Below the pieces are notes generated by a model. That model was not told where the DNA came from. It did not search any database and worked only from the letters and a program-made list of their open reading frames with translations. From Lysobacter_K koreensis (lineage in GTDB: Bacteria; Pseudomonadota; Gammaproteobacteria; Xanthomonadales; Xanthomonadaceae): a stretch of 64,000 nucleotides of DNA. The stretch covers positions 124,001 through 188,000 of the forward strand of contig NZ_JBHTIH010000003.1 of the NCBI RefSeq assembly GCF_042677045.1. Direction: 5' to 3'. The position numbers and the translations under genes are program-made. Every line of letters begins with the position of its first letter. Within the stretch, counting starts at the first letter, position 1. Of this stretch, positions 9,123 through 18,654 are shown in pieces.

Positions 9123-10045
9123 TGCGCGCGGCCGACGCCGATGCCGGGGGCGACGTCGCGCTGGAGGTCGATGCCGTGATCGAGCAGTACCTCGCGCACC
9201 TGGCCGTCGAACGGCGGATGTCGACGCACACACTCGATGCCTACCGCCGCGACCTCACGGCCCTGTCGGCGTGGGCGTCGACCCAGGCCGTCGCGCTGAT
9301 CGCCGTGGATGCCGAGCAACTGCGCGGCTTCATCGCCACCGAACACCGCCGCGGGCTGTCGCCCAAGAGCCTGCAGCGCCGCCTGAGCGCGTGCCGCAGT
9401 TTCTACGGCTGGGTGCTGCGGCACGGCCGCATCGCCGCCAACCCGGCCGCGGCGATCCGCGCGCCGAAGGCGCCGCGCAAGCTGCCGCAGGTGCTCGATC
9501 CGGACGAGACCAAGGCGTTGGTCGAGGTGCCCACCGACGCGCCGCTGGGCCTGCGCGATCGCGCGCTGCTGGAGTTGTTCTATTCCTCCGGCCTGCGCCT
9601 GAGCGAGCTGTGCGGCCTGCGCTGGCGCGACCTCGACCTCGCCGACGGCCTGGTCACGGTGCTCGGCAAGGGGTCGAAACAACGCAGCGTGCCGCTGGGT
9701 TCGCATGCGCGCAACGCGTTGGCGCAGTGGCGCACCTCCACCGGCGCCGGCAGCGAGGCGCCGGTGTTCCCGGGCCGCGCCGGCGGCCCGATCACCTCGC
9801 GCGCGATCCAGCTTCGCGTGCGCCAGCTCGCGCAGCGGCAGGGTCTGTTCAAGCGCGTGCACCCGCACCTGCTGCGGCACTCGTTCGCCAGCCACATCCT
9901 CGAATCGTCGGGCGACCTGCGCGGCGTGCAGGAGCTGCTGGGCCACGCCGACATCGCCACCACCCAGATCTACACCCACCTCGATTTCCAGCACCTGGCC
10001 AAGGTCTACGACGCCGCGCACCCGCGCGCCAAGCGCAAAGCGTAG
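9122..10045 (+). CDS. xerC: tyrosine recombinase XerC
   Basis: This 307-residue recombinase acts with XerD at dif to resolve chromosome dimers. It has an N-terminal SAM-like core-binding domain and a C-terminal catalytic domain. Visible catalytic residues are Arg159 (GLRLSEL), the His/Arg box HLLRHSFASH starting at His249, and the nucleophile Tyr284 (IYTHLDF). Gene order dapF-DUF484-xerC separates it from XerD. Its stop codon TAG coincides with the first bases of a GTAGGGCGGG repeat. Confidence 0.96.
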   Translation: MRAADADAGGDVALEVDAVIEQYLAHLAVERRMSTHTLDAYRRDLTALSAWASTQAVALIAVDAEQLRGFIATEHRRGLSPKSLQRRLSACRSFYGWVLRHGRIAANPAAAIRAPKAPRKLPQVLDPDETKALVEVPTDAPLGLRDRALLELFYSSGLRLSELCGLRWRDLDLADGLVTVLGKGSKQRSVPLGSHARNALAQWRTSTGAGSEAPVFPGRAGGPITSRAIQLRVRQLAQRQGLFKRVHPHLLRHSFASHILESSGDLRGVQELLGHADIATTQIYTHLDFQHLAKVYDAAHPRAKRKA

Positions 10046-10158
10046 GGCGGGTTTTCAACCCGCCGGCTTTTCGGGTCGCCTGCGTCTGGCCGCTCTTTGC
10101 TTCGCCGCCGGGTTTGTCGCGGCCATCGTTCGCGACGGCGGGTTGAAACCCGCCCTAC
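10042..10158. repeat. GTAGGGCGGG inverted-repeat element downstream of xerC
   Basis: The outer arms are GTAGGGCGGGTT and AACCCGCCCTAC, with secondary GGGTTTTCAACCC and GGTTGAAACCC hairpins inside them. The element is about 117 bp and begins at the xerC stop codon. A related element lies at 53117-53225. It fits a dispersed REP/BIME-type repeat that may act as an mRNA-stabilising or terminating hairpin. Confidence 0.75.
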
Positions 10159-10296
10159 GTGGCTGGTAGCGACGCAAGCGAGGATCGCGGCGCGCGGCGG
10201 CGCGGCGTGGAATCATCGCAAGCCGGTCTCGTCCCCGCGCCCCTTGCGCGCCCACGACGCGACCCCCATCCAAGGGGTTCGCCCCCCGGAGGTCGC

Positions 10297-10848
10297 ATGG
10301 ACCCGAGCCAGAATCCCCACGTATTCCACGCCACCACCATCATCTCGGTGCGCCGCGACGGCCGCGTCGCCGTCGCCGGCGACGGCCAGGTCACGCTCGG
10401 CGCGACGGTGATGAAGGGCAACGCGCGCAAGGTGCGCCGGCTCGGCCGCGACGGCCAGGTGTTGGCCGGTTTCGCCGGCGCCGCGGCCGATGCGTTCACC
10501 CTGTTCGAGTTGTTCGAGGCCAAGCTCGAGAAGCACGGCCAGCTGCAACGCGCCGCGGTCGAGATGGCCAAGGATTGGCGCACCGAACGCCGCTTCGGCA
10601 AGCTCGAGGCGTTGCTCGCGGTGGCCGACAAGGACACCTCGCTGATCATCAGCGGAACCGGCGACGTGATCGAGCCGGAGGACGGCCTGATCGCGATCGG
10701 TTCGGGTGGCATGTACGCGCTGTCGGCCGCGCGCGCGCTGCTCGCGCATACGCCGCTCGACGCGCGGACGATCGCCGTCGAGGCGCTCAACATCGCCGGC
10801 GACGTGTGCATCTACACCAACCGCAACGTCGTGGTCGAAGAACTCTGA
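10297..10848 (+). CDS. hslV: ATP-dependent protease subunit HslV
   Basis: This is the 183-residue proteasome-like peptidase of the HslUV complex. The mature N-terminus is the Thr of TTIISVRR (residue 13), so the protein has a 12-residue propeptide instead of the single Met of E. coli. GDGQVTLG and the C-terminal GGMYALSAARALL region are conserved. The start has a GGAGG 6 bp upstream. hslU follows after a 236-bp gap filled by a repeat element, so co-transcription probably passes through that element. Confidence 0.96.
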   Translation: MDPSQNPHVFHATTIISVRRDGRVAVAGDGQVTLGATVMKGNARKVRRLGRDGQVLAGFAGAAADAFTLFELFEAKLEKHGQLQRAAVEMAKDWRTERRFGKLEALLAVADKDTSLIISGTGDVIEPEDGLIAIGSGGMYALSAARALLAHTPLDARTIAVEALNIAGDVCIYTNRNVVVEEL

Positions 10849-10858
10849 TTTTGCTCCA

Positions 10859-11060
10859 TCTCCCGCTTGCCACCCAAGGTGACTTCCTTCGGGGCGCGGG
10901 AGAGGGTTGGGGTGAGGGCCCGCGGCAGTAGCGCATTGGCGCATCGCCCTCGGGCCCAATCACCTCCACCTCAATCACCTCCACCCGATGATCGCGACGC
11001 CACCCGTGGTTCGCGCCCTCATCCGCCCTCCGGGCACCTTCTCCCGCCAGCGGGAGAAGG
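10859..11060. repeat. composite REP-pair element, copy in hslV-hslU gap
   Basis: The left half ends GGGAGAGGGTTGGGGTGAGGG and the right half carries CATCCGCCCTCCGGGCACCT followed by a CTTCTCCCG/CGGGAGAAG hairpin. The same two halves flank the copies in mreC (23641-23826), mrdA (26397-26555) and, inverted, 36716-36916. The middle portion is unrelated to the other copies. Confidence 0.7.
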
Positions 11061-11084
11061 GAACGACAGACACAGGCAACCCCC

Positions 11085-12479
<1,395 letters not shown>

Positions 12480-12483
12480 CGTT

Positions 12484-12597
12484 CTGCCCCCTCCCTTGCG
12501 CAGCAGGGGTGAGGCGAGGCGCTTGCGAGCCACCGGCTCGCGCATCGACGAACGCCCGCAGGCGCCCTGCGGGCGGGACGGGTTGGGGAGGGGCGCT
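12484..12597. repeat. GC-rich dispersed repeat downstream of hslU
   Basis: CCCTCCCTTGCGCAGCAGGGG begins the element and GGGTTGGGGAGGGGCGCT ends it. About 70 bp of unrelated sequence with small palindromes (GCGCCCTGCGGGCGG) lies between. This is an interrupted member of the family at 6754. It separates the convergent hslU and deaminase genes. Confidence 0.6.
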
Positions 12598-12656
12598 CTA
12601 CCTTCAGGCGAGCGCGAACGTAACGCGCTACATATTGTCCATCGTGACGCGAAACG

Positions 12657-13112
12657 TCATTCCTCGCCGATATCCTCGTTCCAGACCTCGGGATTCCTGG
12701 CGATGTAGTCGCCGAGCATCGCGATGCATTCGGCGTCGGCCAGGTCGATCACCTTGACGCCGTGCTCGCGCAGCCAGTCGAGACCGCCGGGGAAGTTCAC
12801 CGACTCGCCGACCACCACCGTGCCGATGTTGAACTGGCGCACCAGGCCGCTGCAGTACCAGCACGGCGCGAGCGTGGTGACCATGATCGTGTCGCGGTAG
12901 CGGCGCTGGCGGCCGGCCTTGCGGAATGCATCGGTCTCGCCGTGCACCGAGGGGTCGTTCTCCTGGATGCGGCGGTTGTGGCCGCAGCCGAGCAGGCGGC
13001 CGTCGTCGTGGAACAGCGCGGCGCCGATCGGGATGCCGCCCTCGGCCAGGCCCCGACGGGCTTCGGCGACGGCGGTGGCGAGCAGGGCGCGGTAGTCGGG
13101 AGTGGCGATCAT
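12657..13112 (-). CDS. nucleoside/cytosine deaminase (zinc CDA fold, fungal Fcy1-like)
   Basis: This 151-residue zinc hydrolase has the HxE motif (His57, catalytic Glu59) in VHGETDAF and the PCxxC zinc ligands Cys84 and Cys87 in LAPCWYCSG. The C-terminal NPEVWNEDIGE tail resembles yeast-type cytosine deaminase more than TadA or guanine deaminase. The expected reaction is cytosine to uracil in pyrimidine salvage. It is a single-gene unit, convergent with hslU. An alternative is a guanine deaminase; the C-terminal tail is the reason for preferring cytosine. Confidence 0.82.
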   Translation of the reverse strand: MIATPDYRALLATAVAEARRGLAEGGIPIGAALFHDDGRLLGCGHNRRIQENDPSVHGETDAFRKAGRQRRYRDTIMVTTLAPCWYCSGLVRQFNIGTVVVGESVNFPGGLDWLREHGVKVIDLADAECIAMLGDYIARNPEVWNEDIGEE

Positions 13113-13218
13113 GCGGGTGGCCCGGCCTGGATTCAGTGCAGTGATTCAGCGCAGTCTGGGGCCGGATCTTGGGTGGGTCGATAGCGGGCGCGATTTGCGT
13201 CGTCGGTGCGCCTTCGTA

Positions 13219-13287
13219 AGCCCTCACCCCAACCCTCTCCCGCGCCCCGAAGGAAGTCACCTTGGGTGGCGAGCGGAAGAGGGAGCA
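13219..13287. repeat. half of the composite REP element
   Basis: CCCTCACCCCAACCCTCTCCC, then GCGCCCCGAAGGAAGTCACCT. It is the reverse complement of the left half of the element at 10859. It lies in the divergent gap between the deaminase gene and ubiE. Confidence 0.65.
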
Positions 13288-13314
13288 GGGTGAAGCGGTG
13301 CGATAATCGCCGCC

Positions 13315-14085
13315 ATGAGCGAGCCCACCTCCAAGTCAGACACCCCCGGCACCACCCACTTCGGCTTTCGCGACGTGCCCACCGGCGACAAGCAGAAGCT
13401 GGTGGGCGAGGTGTTCTCCTCGGTCGCGGGCAAGTACGACCTGATGAATGACCTGATGTCGCTCGGCGTGCACCGGGTCTGGAAGCGCTACTTCGTCGGC
13501 ACCGCGCAGGTGAAGCGTGGCGACCGCGTGCTCGACCTGGCCGGCGGCACCGGCGACATCGCGGCGCTGCTGCGCGACCGCGTCGGCGAGGCGGGCAGCG
13601 TGGTGCTGGGCGACATCAACGGCGCGATGCTGCGCGTCGGCCGCGACCGCATGGTCGACCAGGGCAAGATCGTCGGCTTCGAGTACGTGCAGCTCAATGC
13701 CGAGAAACTGCCGTTCCCGGACGCGAGCTTCGACCTGGTCACGATCGCGTTCGGGTTGCGCAACGTCACCGACAAGGACGCCGCGCTGCGCGAGATGCAG
13801 CGCGTGCTCAAGGTCGGCGGCCAGGCGCGGGTGCTGGAGTTCTCGGAAGTGAAGGCCGACTGGTTCAAGCCGATCTACGACTTCCACTCGTTCAACATCC
13901 TGCCCAAGCTCGGCAAGCTGTTCGCGAACGACGCCGACAGCTACCAATACCTGGCCGAGAGCATCCGCAAGCACCCGCCGCAGGACGAGCTCAAGGCGAT
14001 GATGGCCGCGGCCGGCTTCGCGCGCTGCGACTACAAGAACCTGTCGGGCGGGATCGTCGCGGTCCACACCGGTTACAAGGTGTAG
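13315..14085 (+). CDS. ubiE: ubiquinone/menaquinone C-methyltransferase
   Basis: This 256-residue SAM-dependent methyltransferase C-methylates the quinone ring in ubiquinone (and, where present, menaquinone) synthesis. The UbiE signatures are visible: KYDLMNDLMSLGVHRVWKR, SAM-binding motif DLAGGTGD (residues 74-81) and the C-terminal YKNLSGGIVAVHTGYKV. The start is the first ATG of the frame. The following gene begins 10 bp after its stop, so it may be co-transcribed. Confidence 0.96.
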   Translation: MSEPTSKSDTPGTTHFGFRDVPTGDKQKLVGEVFSSVAGKYDLMNDLMSLGVHRVWKRYFVGTAQVKRGDRVLDLAGGTGDIAALLRDRVGEAGSVVLGDINGAMLRVGRDRMVDQGKIVGFEYVQLNAEKLPFPDASFDLVTIAFGLRNVTDKDAALREMQRVLKVGGQARVLEFSEVKADWFKPIYDFHSFNILPKLGKLFANDADSYQYLAESIRKHPPQDELKAMMAAAGFARCDYKNLSGGIVAVHTGYKV

Positions 14086-14095
14086 GGCAGGCAGC

Positions 14096-14512
14096 GTGCA
14101 CCGGCTCGCGGTTCTACTGCTCTGCGCATGGCTGGCGGCCGCCTGTGCGCTGCCCCGCCCGGCGGCGGCGGACCGCGCGCTGGGCAGCGCGCTCGAAGGC
14201 CGTTGGGGTGGCGCGCACGTCGACTTGCAGTTGTCGCAGTCCGGCGGCCGCATCGAATACGACTGTGCCGAAGGCACCCTCGACGCGGCCGTGGTGCCCG
14301 CGGCCGACGGCTCGTTCCGCGTGCCGGGCCGGCACGTGCACGGCCACGGCGGTCCGGCCCGGATCGGTGAGCGGCTGCCGTCGCGGCCGGCGCTCTACGA
14401 GGGGCGCGTTGACGGCGACCGCATGCAGCTGCGGATCCGGGTGGACGCCGACACGCTCGGTCCGTACAGCGTGCAGCGCGGCGCCGCCGCGCAGCTGTTC
14501 AAGTGCTTGTAG
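14096..14512 (+). CDS. exported hypothetical protein
   Basis: This 138-residue protein starts at GTG. Its N-terminus is a signal peptide with a hydrophobic core ending LAAAC, which could be a lipobox or a plain signal-peptidase site further on. The rest has two cysteines (ca. 62 and near the end), WGGAHVDLQLSQ and LYEGRVDGDRMQLRI, suggesting a small beta-rich envelope protein. I do not recognise the family. It lies 10 bp after ubiE. Confidence 0.65.
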   Translation: MHRLAVLLLCAWLAAACALPRPAAADRALGSALEGRWGGAHVDLQLSQSGGRIEYDCAEGTLDAAVVPAADGSFRVPGRHVHGHGGPARIGERLPSRPALYEGRVDGDRMQLRIRVDADTLGPYSVQRGAAAQLFKCL

Positions 14513-14662
14513 CGCGCTAGCGGTTGGCCCGCGCGCAAGGTTTCGTCGAATCGCGGCGGCCGACCTGGCGAACGTGGCGCGGGCCCCATGTAGCGATCTT
14601 CGTGACCTTTACGACGCGGGTGCTGCACCCAGCGCGTCTCTGTAGCCTGAACGCTTCACCTT

Positions 14663-14681
14663 TGTGTTCTGAATGAACACA
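14663..14681. promoter_or_regulatory. palindrome TGTGTTC-N5-GAACACA
   Basis: A perfect 7-bp inverted repeat with a 5-bp spacer, about 30 bp centre-to-centre from the CRP/Clp-like site. It is probably an operator of an unidentified regulator. Confidence 0.45.
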
Positions 14682-14691
14682 CGACGTTGTT

Positions 14692-14711
14692 AGTGTGAGC
14701 CACGTCACACT
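14692..14711. promoter_or_regulatory. CRP/Clp-type binding site AGTGTGA-N6-TCACACT
   Basis: A perfect TGTGA-N6-TCACA palindrome, extended to 7-bp arms, lies about 21 bp before the likely start codon of the GGDEF gene. This matches the consensus shared by CRP and the xanthomonad Clp protein, whose DNA binding is antagonised by c-di-GMP. Site recognition is by consensus only. Confidence 0.7.
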
Positions 14712-14731
14712 TTTCCGCCTCGAGGTGAGCC

Positions 14732-15649
14732 ATCAAGGCGTCCCGCGCGCTGTCGGAGTTTTTTCCGCACTCCTATCGGGCGCGACTGCTCGCGCTGGTG
14801 TTGTGCTGCCCGCTGCTGCCGATGCTGGTGCTGGTGGGGTGGTTGTGCACGCGCAATGGGATCCCACCCGAGCGCTTGCTGTTCGGAGTGACGGTGGGGC
14901 TGGGCGCGACCCTGGTCGGCACGATCGTGTCGTTGCTGCTGATCTACAAGCTGCTCGATCCGTTGCGGCGTGCCGCGATCGCGCTGGACGACTACTACAG
15001 CCAGCAGAAGCTGCCGACCCTGCCGGAAAGCGGCGACGACGAGATCGGTCGCCTGATCCGCGGCATCGACCGCTGCCTGCGCGGGATCGACGCCGGCCGC
15101 CGCGAGCTGGAACGCCATGCGCTCGAGGACGCGCTGACCGGGGCCATGAACCGGCGCGGCAGCGAGCAGCAGCTGGCGCACTCGATCGCGATGGCGGAGG
15201 GCGGCGAATCGTTCGTGTTGTTCGTGCTCGACCTGGACAACCTCAAGCCGATCAACGACGCGCACGGCCACGACGCCGGCGACCGCGTGCTGGTGTCGCT
15301 GGTGGACAGCGCCCGTGCCCGCTGCCTGGGCGAGCACGACTGGATCGGTCGCTGGGGTGGCGACGAGTTCCTGATCGGGCTGCGCGATGAGCTGGGCCAG
15401 GCCAAGGGCCGCATCCGCGCCTGGCTGACGGCCCTCGCGCAGCCGCAGGACGGCGTGCCCGCGGTGCAGGTCAGTGCCGGCTGTGCGCATTACCGGCCCG
15501 GCCAAAGCGCGGTCGAACTGTTCCGCGAGGCGGACAAGGCGATGTACCAGGCCAAGTTTTCCGGCGGCCACAGCCTGGTCTGTCACAGCCAGATACGCTC
15601 CCCCTCGGGATTGGACGCCGTTTACGCCGAGGCCACAGGGCAGCAGTAA
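14732..15649 (+). CDS. membrane-bound diguanylate cyclase (GGDEF), probable non-canonical ATC start
   Basis: The open frame begins after a TGA at 14726 and has no ATG, GTG or TTG before GTG 14798, which would cut into the first membrane helix. The codon ATC at 14732 follows a strong GAGGTGAG Shine-Dalgarno and gives a complete protein of 305 residues: a basic N-tail, helix 1, a short periplasmic loop, helix 2, a linker and a GGDEF domain. GGDEF is intact at residues 209-213. The inhibitory I-site position reads GEHD instead of RxxD, so product inhibition is probably absent. The enzyme is expected to make c-di-GMP. A CRP/Clp-like site lies just upstream. Confidence 0.85.
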   Translation: MKASRALSEFFPHSYRARLLALVLCCPLLPMLVLVGWLCTRNGIPPERLLFGVTVGLGATLVGTIVSLLLIYKLLDPLRRAAIALDDYYSQQKLPTLPESGDDEIGRLIRGIDRCLRGIDAGRRELERHALEDALTGAMNRRGSEQQLAHSIAMAEGGESFVLFVLDLDNLKPINDAHGHDAGDRVLVSLVDSARARCLGEHDWIGRWGGDEFLIGLRDELGQAKGRIRAWLTALAQPQDGVPAVQVSAGCAHYRPGQSAVELFREADKAMYQAKFSGGHSLVCHSQIRSPSGLDAVYAEATGQQ

Positions 15650-15679
15650 ACTCCACGGTCCCCTGTCCTGGAGCCGCCG

Positions 15680-17641
15680 ATGCGCCTGTCGATCCTGTCC
15701 CTGAGCCTCGCGGCGCTGTTCGCCGCCGGCTGTTCGCGCGATGCCGCGCCGCCGGCCGATCCGGCCGTCAAGCCTGCCGCCACCCAAGACACCGCGAGCA
15801 CCGCCGTGAACGCCAGCGCCGAACGCGACGAGCACTCCTACGCACAGCCCGAGCAGGTCAAGACCACCGATCTCGCGCTCGCGCTGGCAATCGATTTCGC
15901 CAACAAGCAACTCGGCGGCAGTGCCACCTACACGCTCGAGTGGCTCGACCCCAAGGCCACGCAGTTGGTGCTCGACACCCGCGAGTTGACGATCGAGAAG
16001 GTTGTCGGCGAACGCAGCGACGGCAAGTGGGAAGACCTCAAGTACGCGCTCGCGCCGGCCGACAAGACCCTCGGCAGCAAGCTCACCATCGAGACCCCGC
16101 AGCGCAACAAGCGCGTGCGCGTGACCTACAAGACCGCACCGACCGCGTCCGGCCTGCAGTGGCTGGAGCCGTCGATGACCGCGGGCAAGACCACGCCCTT
16201 CATGTTCAGCCAGTCGCAGCAGATCCACGCGCGTTCGTGGGTGCCGCTGCAGGACACGCCGCGGGTGCGCTTCACCTACACCGCGCACGTGACCGCACCG
16301 AAGGACGCGATGGTGCTGATGAGCGCCGACAACGACCCCAACGCCGCGCGTGACGGCGACTACACGTTCACGATGCCGCAGAAGATCCCGTCGTACCTGC
16401 TCGCGATCGCGGCTGGCGACCTGGTGTTCGAGCCGATCTCGGCGCGCGCCGGCGTCTGGGCGGAGCCATCGATGGCGAAGAAGGCCGCGGCCGAGTTCGC
16501 CGACACCGAAAAGATGATGACCACCACCGAGGCGCTGTACGGCCCGTACCGCTGGGGCCGCTACGACATCCTGGTGCTGCCGCCGTCGTTCCCTTACGGC
16601 GGCATGGAGAACCCGCGCCTGACGTTCGCCACCCCGACCGTGGTCACCGGCGACCAGTCGCTGGTGTCGCTGATCGCGCACGAGCTTGCGCATAGCTGGT
16701 CGGGCAACCTGGTGACGTTCTCCAGCGCCAAGGATGCGTGGCTCAACGAGGGTTTCACCAGCTACGTCGAGAACCGCATCATCGAGTCGCTGTACGGCAA
16801 GGAACGCGCCGACATGGAGAGCGTGATCTCGCGCAACGAACTGGCGGTCGAGTTCAAGGAGATCGACCCGAAGCTGCAGGCCCTTGCCCTGAAGCCCGAC
16901 GCGCTCCCGGATCCGGACGGTTCGTCGAGCGCCACCGTCTACACCAAGGGCGCGTGGTTCCTGCAGTTCCTCGAGCAGCGCTTCGGCCGCGAGGTGTTCG
17001 ACCCGTTCCTGAAGGGCTACTTCGACCACTTCGCGTTTCAGTCGATCCCGACCGCCACGTTCGTCGAGTACGCCAAGGCCAACCTGCTCGCCAAGCATCC
17101 GGGCAAGGTCACCGAGGCCGAGCTGATGCAGTGGATCTACGAGCCGGGCGTGCCCGACTCCGCGCCCAAGACCGTGTCGCCGCGCTTCGACGCGATCGAC
17201 GCCGCGCGCAAGGCCTGGCTCGACGCCGGCACGTTGCCGGCCAAGGCCGCGACCGCGAAGTGGACCACCCAGGAATGGGTGCACTTCATCGAAGGCATGC
17301 CGGAGACGCTCAAGCCCGAACAGCTGGCCGCGCTTGACGCCGCCTACAAGTTCACCGGCACGCCCAATGGCGAGATCGCGCAGCGCTGGTACCCGCTCGC
17401 GGTGCGCAGCGGCTACACCCAGGCCAACGACGCGATCGCCGCGTTCCTGTCGACGATCGGCCGGCGCAAGCTGATCATGCCGACCTACGAGGCGCTGGTG
17501 AAGACGCCCGAGGGCCTGAAGCTGGCCGAGGCCACGTTCGCGAAGGCCAAGCCGGGCTACCACCCGATCACCACCGGCTCGGTGGTCGAGGCGATCGCCA
17601 CGGCCAAGGCCGCCCCCGCGGCGCCGGCGCCGGCGAAGTAG
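15680..17641 (+). CDS. M1 family metallopeptidase (leukotriene A4 hydrolase/aminopeptidase type), lipoprotein
   Basis: This 653-residue protein carries a lipoprotein signal (lipobox FAAGC). The M1 catalytic features are the exopeptidase motif GGMEN near residue 307, zinc motif HELAH at 334-338 with the downstream Glu in NEGFTSYVE, and a C-terminal helical LTA4-hydrolase domain ending in an Ala/Pro tail. It should release N-terminal residues from peptides at the periplasmic face. The next gene starts 3 bp after its stop. Confidence 0.93.
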   Translation: MRLSILSLSLAALFAAGCSRDAAPPADPAVKPAATQDTASTAVNASAERDEHSYAQPEQVKTTDLALALAIDFANKQLGGSATYTLEWLDPKATQLVLDTRELTIEKVVGERSDGKWEDLKYALAPADKTLGSKLTIETPQRNKRVRVTYKTAPTASGLQWLEPSMTAGKTTPFMFSQSQQIHARSWVPLQDTPRVRFTYTAHVTAPKDAMVLMSADNDPNAARDGDYTFTMPQKIPSYLLAIAAGDLVFEPISARAGVWAEPSMAKKAAAEFADTEKMMTTTEALYGPYRWGRYDILVLPPSFPYGGMENPRLTFATPTVVTGDQSLVSLIAHELAHSWSGNLVTFSSAKDAWLNEGFTSYVENRIIESLYGKERADMESVISRNELAVEFKEIDPKLQALALKPDALPDPDGSSSATVYTKGAWFLQFLEQRFGREVFDPFLKGYFDHFAFQSIPTATFVEYAKANLLAKHPGKVTEAELMQWIYEPGVPDSAPKTVSPRFDAIDAARKAWLDAGTLPAKAATAKWTTQEWVHFIEGMPETLKPEQLAALDAAYKFTGTPNGEIAQRWYPLAVRSGYTQANDAIAAFLSTIGRRKLIMPTYEALVKTPEGLKLAEATFAKAKPGYHPITTGSVVEAIATAKAAPAAPAPAK

Positions 17642-17643
17642 GC

Positions 17644-18654
17644 GTGCAGCCACGCAAGAAGATCGCGGCGACCACCCTGGTGACCGCCGTGCTCGGGGTC
17701 GGCGCGGTGGTGGCGACCAACCCGTTCGTGCTGGTGCGCGCGCAGTTCGAGCGCCAACGCATGGTCGCCGGGCTGGAGGCGGACGAGGTCCAGATTGGCG
17801 ACCATCGTTGGGCCTACGCGCATGCCGACGACGCGCCGCCGGGTGCGCCGGTGGTAGTGATGCTGCACGGCTTCACCGGCAGCAAGGAGAACTGGTACCC
17901 GGTCGCCGAGCGCCTGCGCAGCCAGTACCGGCTGCTGGTGCCGGACCTGCCGGGTTGGGGCGAGAGCGAACGCCAGCCCGACGCCGACTACGGATACGCC
18001 GCGCAGGCGCAGCGCGTCGCGCAGTTCATCGAGCAGGTCGCGCGCCCCATCGCGGATGAGGGCATCGCAGACAAGGGCGCGTCCGGCACGCGCGGCGAGG
18101 TGGTGCTGCTCGGCCATTCGATGGGCGGCGGCATCGCCGCACTGGTCGCCGCGGGCCATCCGCAACTGGTCGATCGGGTTGGCCTGCTCAATGCGTCGGG
18201 CGTGCTGTTCAAGGACAACCAGTTCGGGCTCGACGTGCTCGCCGGCAGCAATCCGTTCGGCGTGTCCGACGCGGCCACGCTGAAGCGCTACATCGACATC
18301 CTGTTTCACCGCGAGGCCGCCAAGCCGTGGATCCCGTGGCCGGCCTCCAGTGGCCTGATCGCCTTCCGCCGCGAGCAGGCGCAGTTCGAGCAGCAGGTGC
18401 TGGAACACATCGGCCGCGGGCCGGAGCGCTTCGCGCCCGGCGAGGCCGCCGCGCGCATCGCCCAGCCGGCGCTGCTGCTGTGGGGGCGCCAGGACCAGGT
18501 GATCGACCCCAGCGCGATCGACCTGTTCGCGCAGCAGATGCCGCAGGCGACCAAGGTGCTGCTCGACGATGCCGGCCACATGTCGCTGGTGGAACAACCC
18601 GACGCGGCCGCGGCCGCGGTGACGATGCTGATCGAACGAGGCCAACCCCGATGA
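17644..18654 (+). CDS. alpha/beta hydrolase
   Basis: This 336-residue alpha/beta-hydrolase starts at GTG. An N-terminal hydrophobic segment anchors or exports it. HGFTGSKENW forms the oxyanion turn, the nucleophile Ser159 is in GHSMGG, and the C-terminal GRQDQVIDPS and AGHMS segments supply Asp and His. The fold resembles esterases and lipases of the MhpC/lysophospholipase kind. The substrate is unknown. It follows the M1 peptidase by 2 bp and overlaps the next gene by ATGA. Confidence 0.9.
   Translation: MQPRKKIAATTLVTAVLGVGAVVATNPFVLVRAQFERQRMVAGLEADEVQIGDHRWAYAHADDAPPGAPVVVMLHGFTGSKENWYPVAERLRSQYRLLVPDLPGWGESERQPDADYGYAAQAQRVAQFIEQVARPIADEGIADKGASGTRGEVVLLGHSMGGGIAALVAAGHPQLVDRVGLLNASGVLFKDNQFGLDVLAGSNPFGVSDAATLKRYIDILFHREAAKPWIPWPASSGLIAFRREQAQFEQQVLEHIGRGPERFAPGEAAARIAQPALLLWGRQDQVIDPSAIDLFAQQMPQATKVLLDDAGHMSLVEQPDAAAAAVTMLIERGQPR

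Noticed and set aside
14705..17653. Minus-strand frame of 982 codons
   Set aside because: Shadow of the GGDEF and M1 peptidase genes, which have clear motifs.
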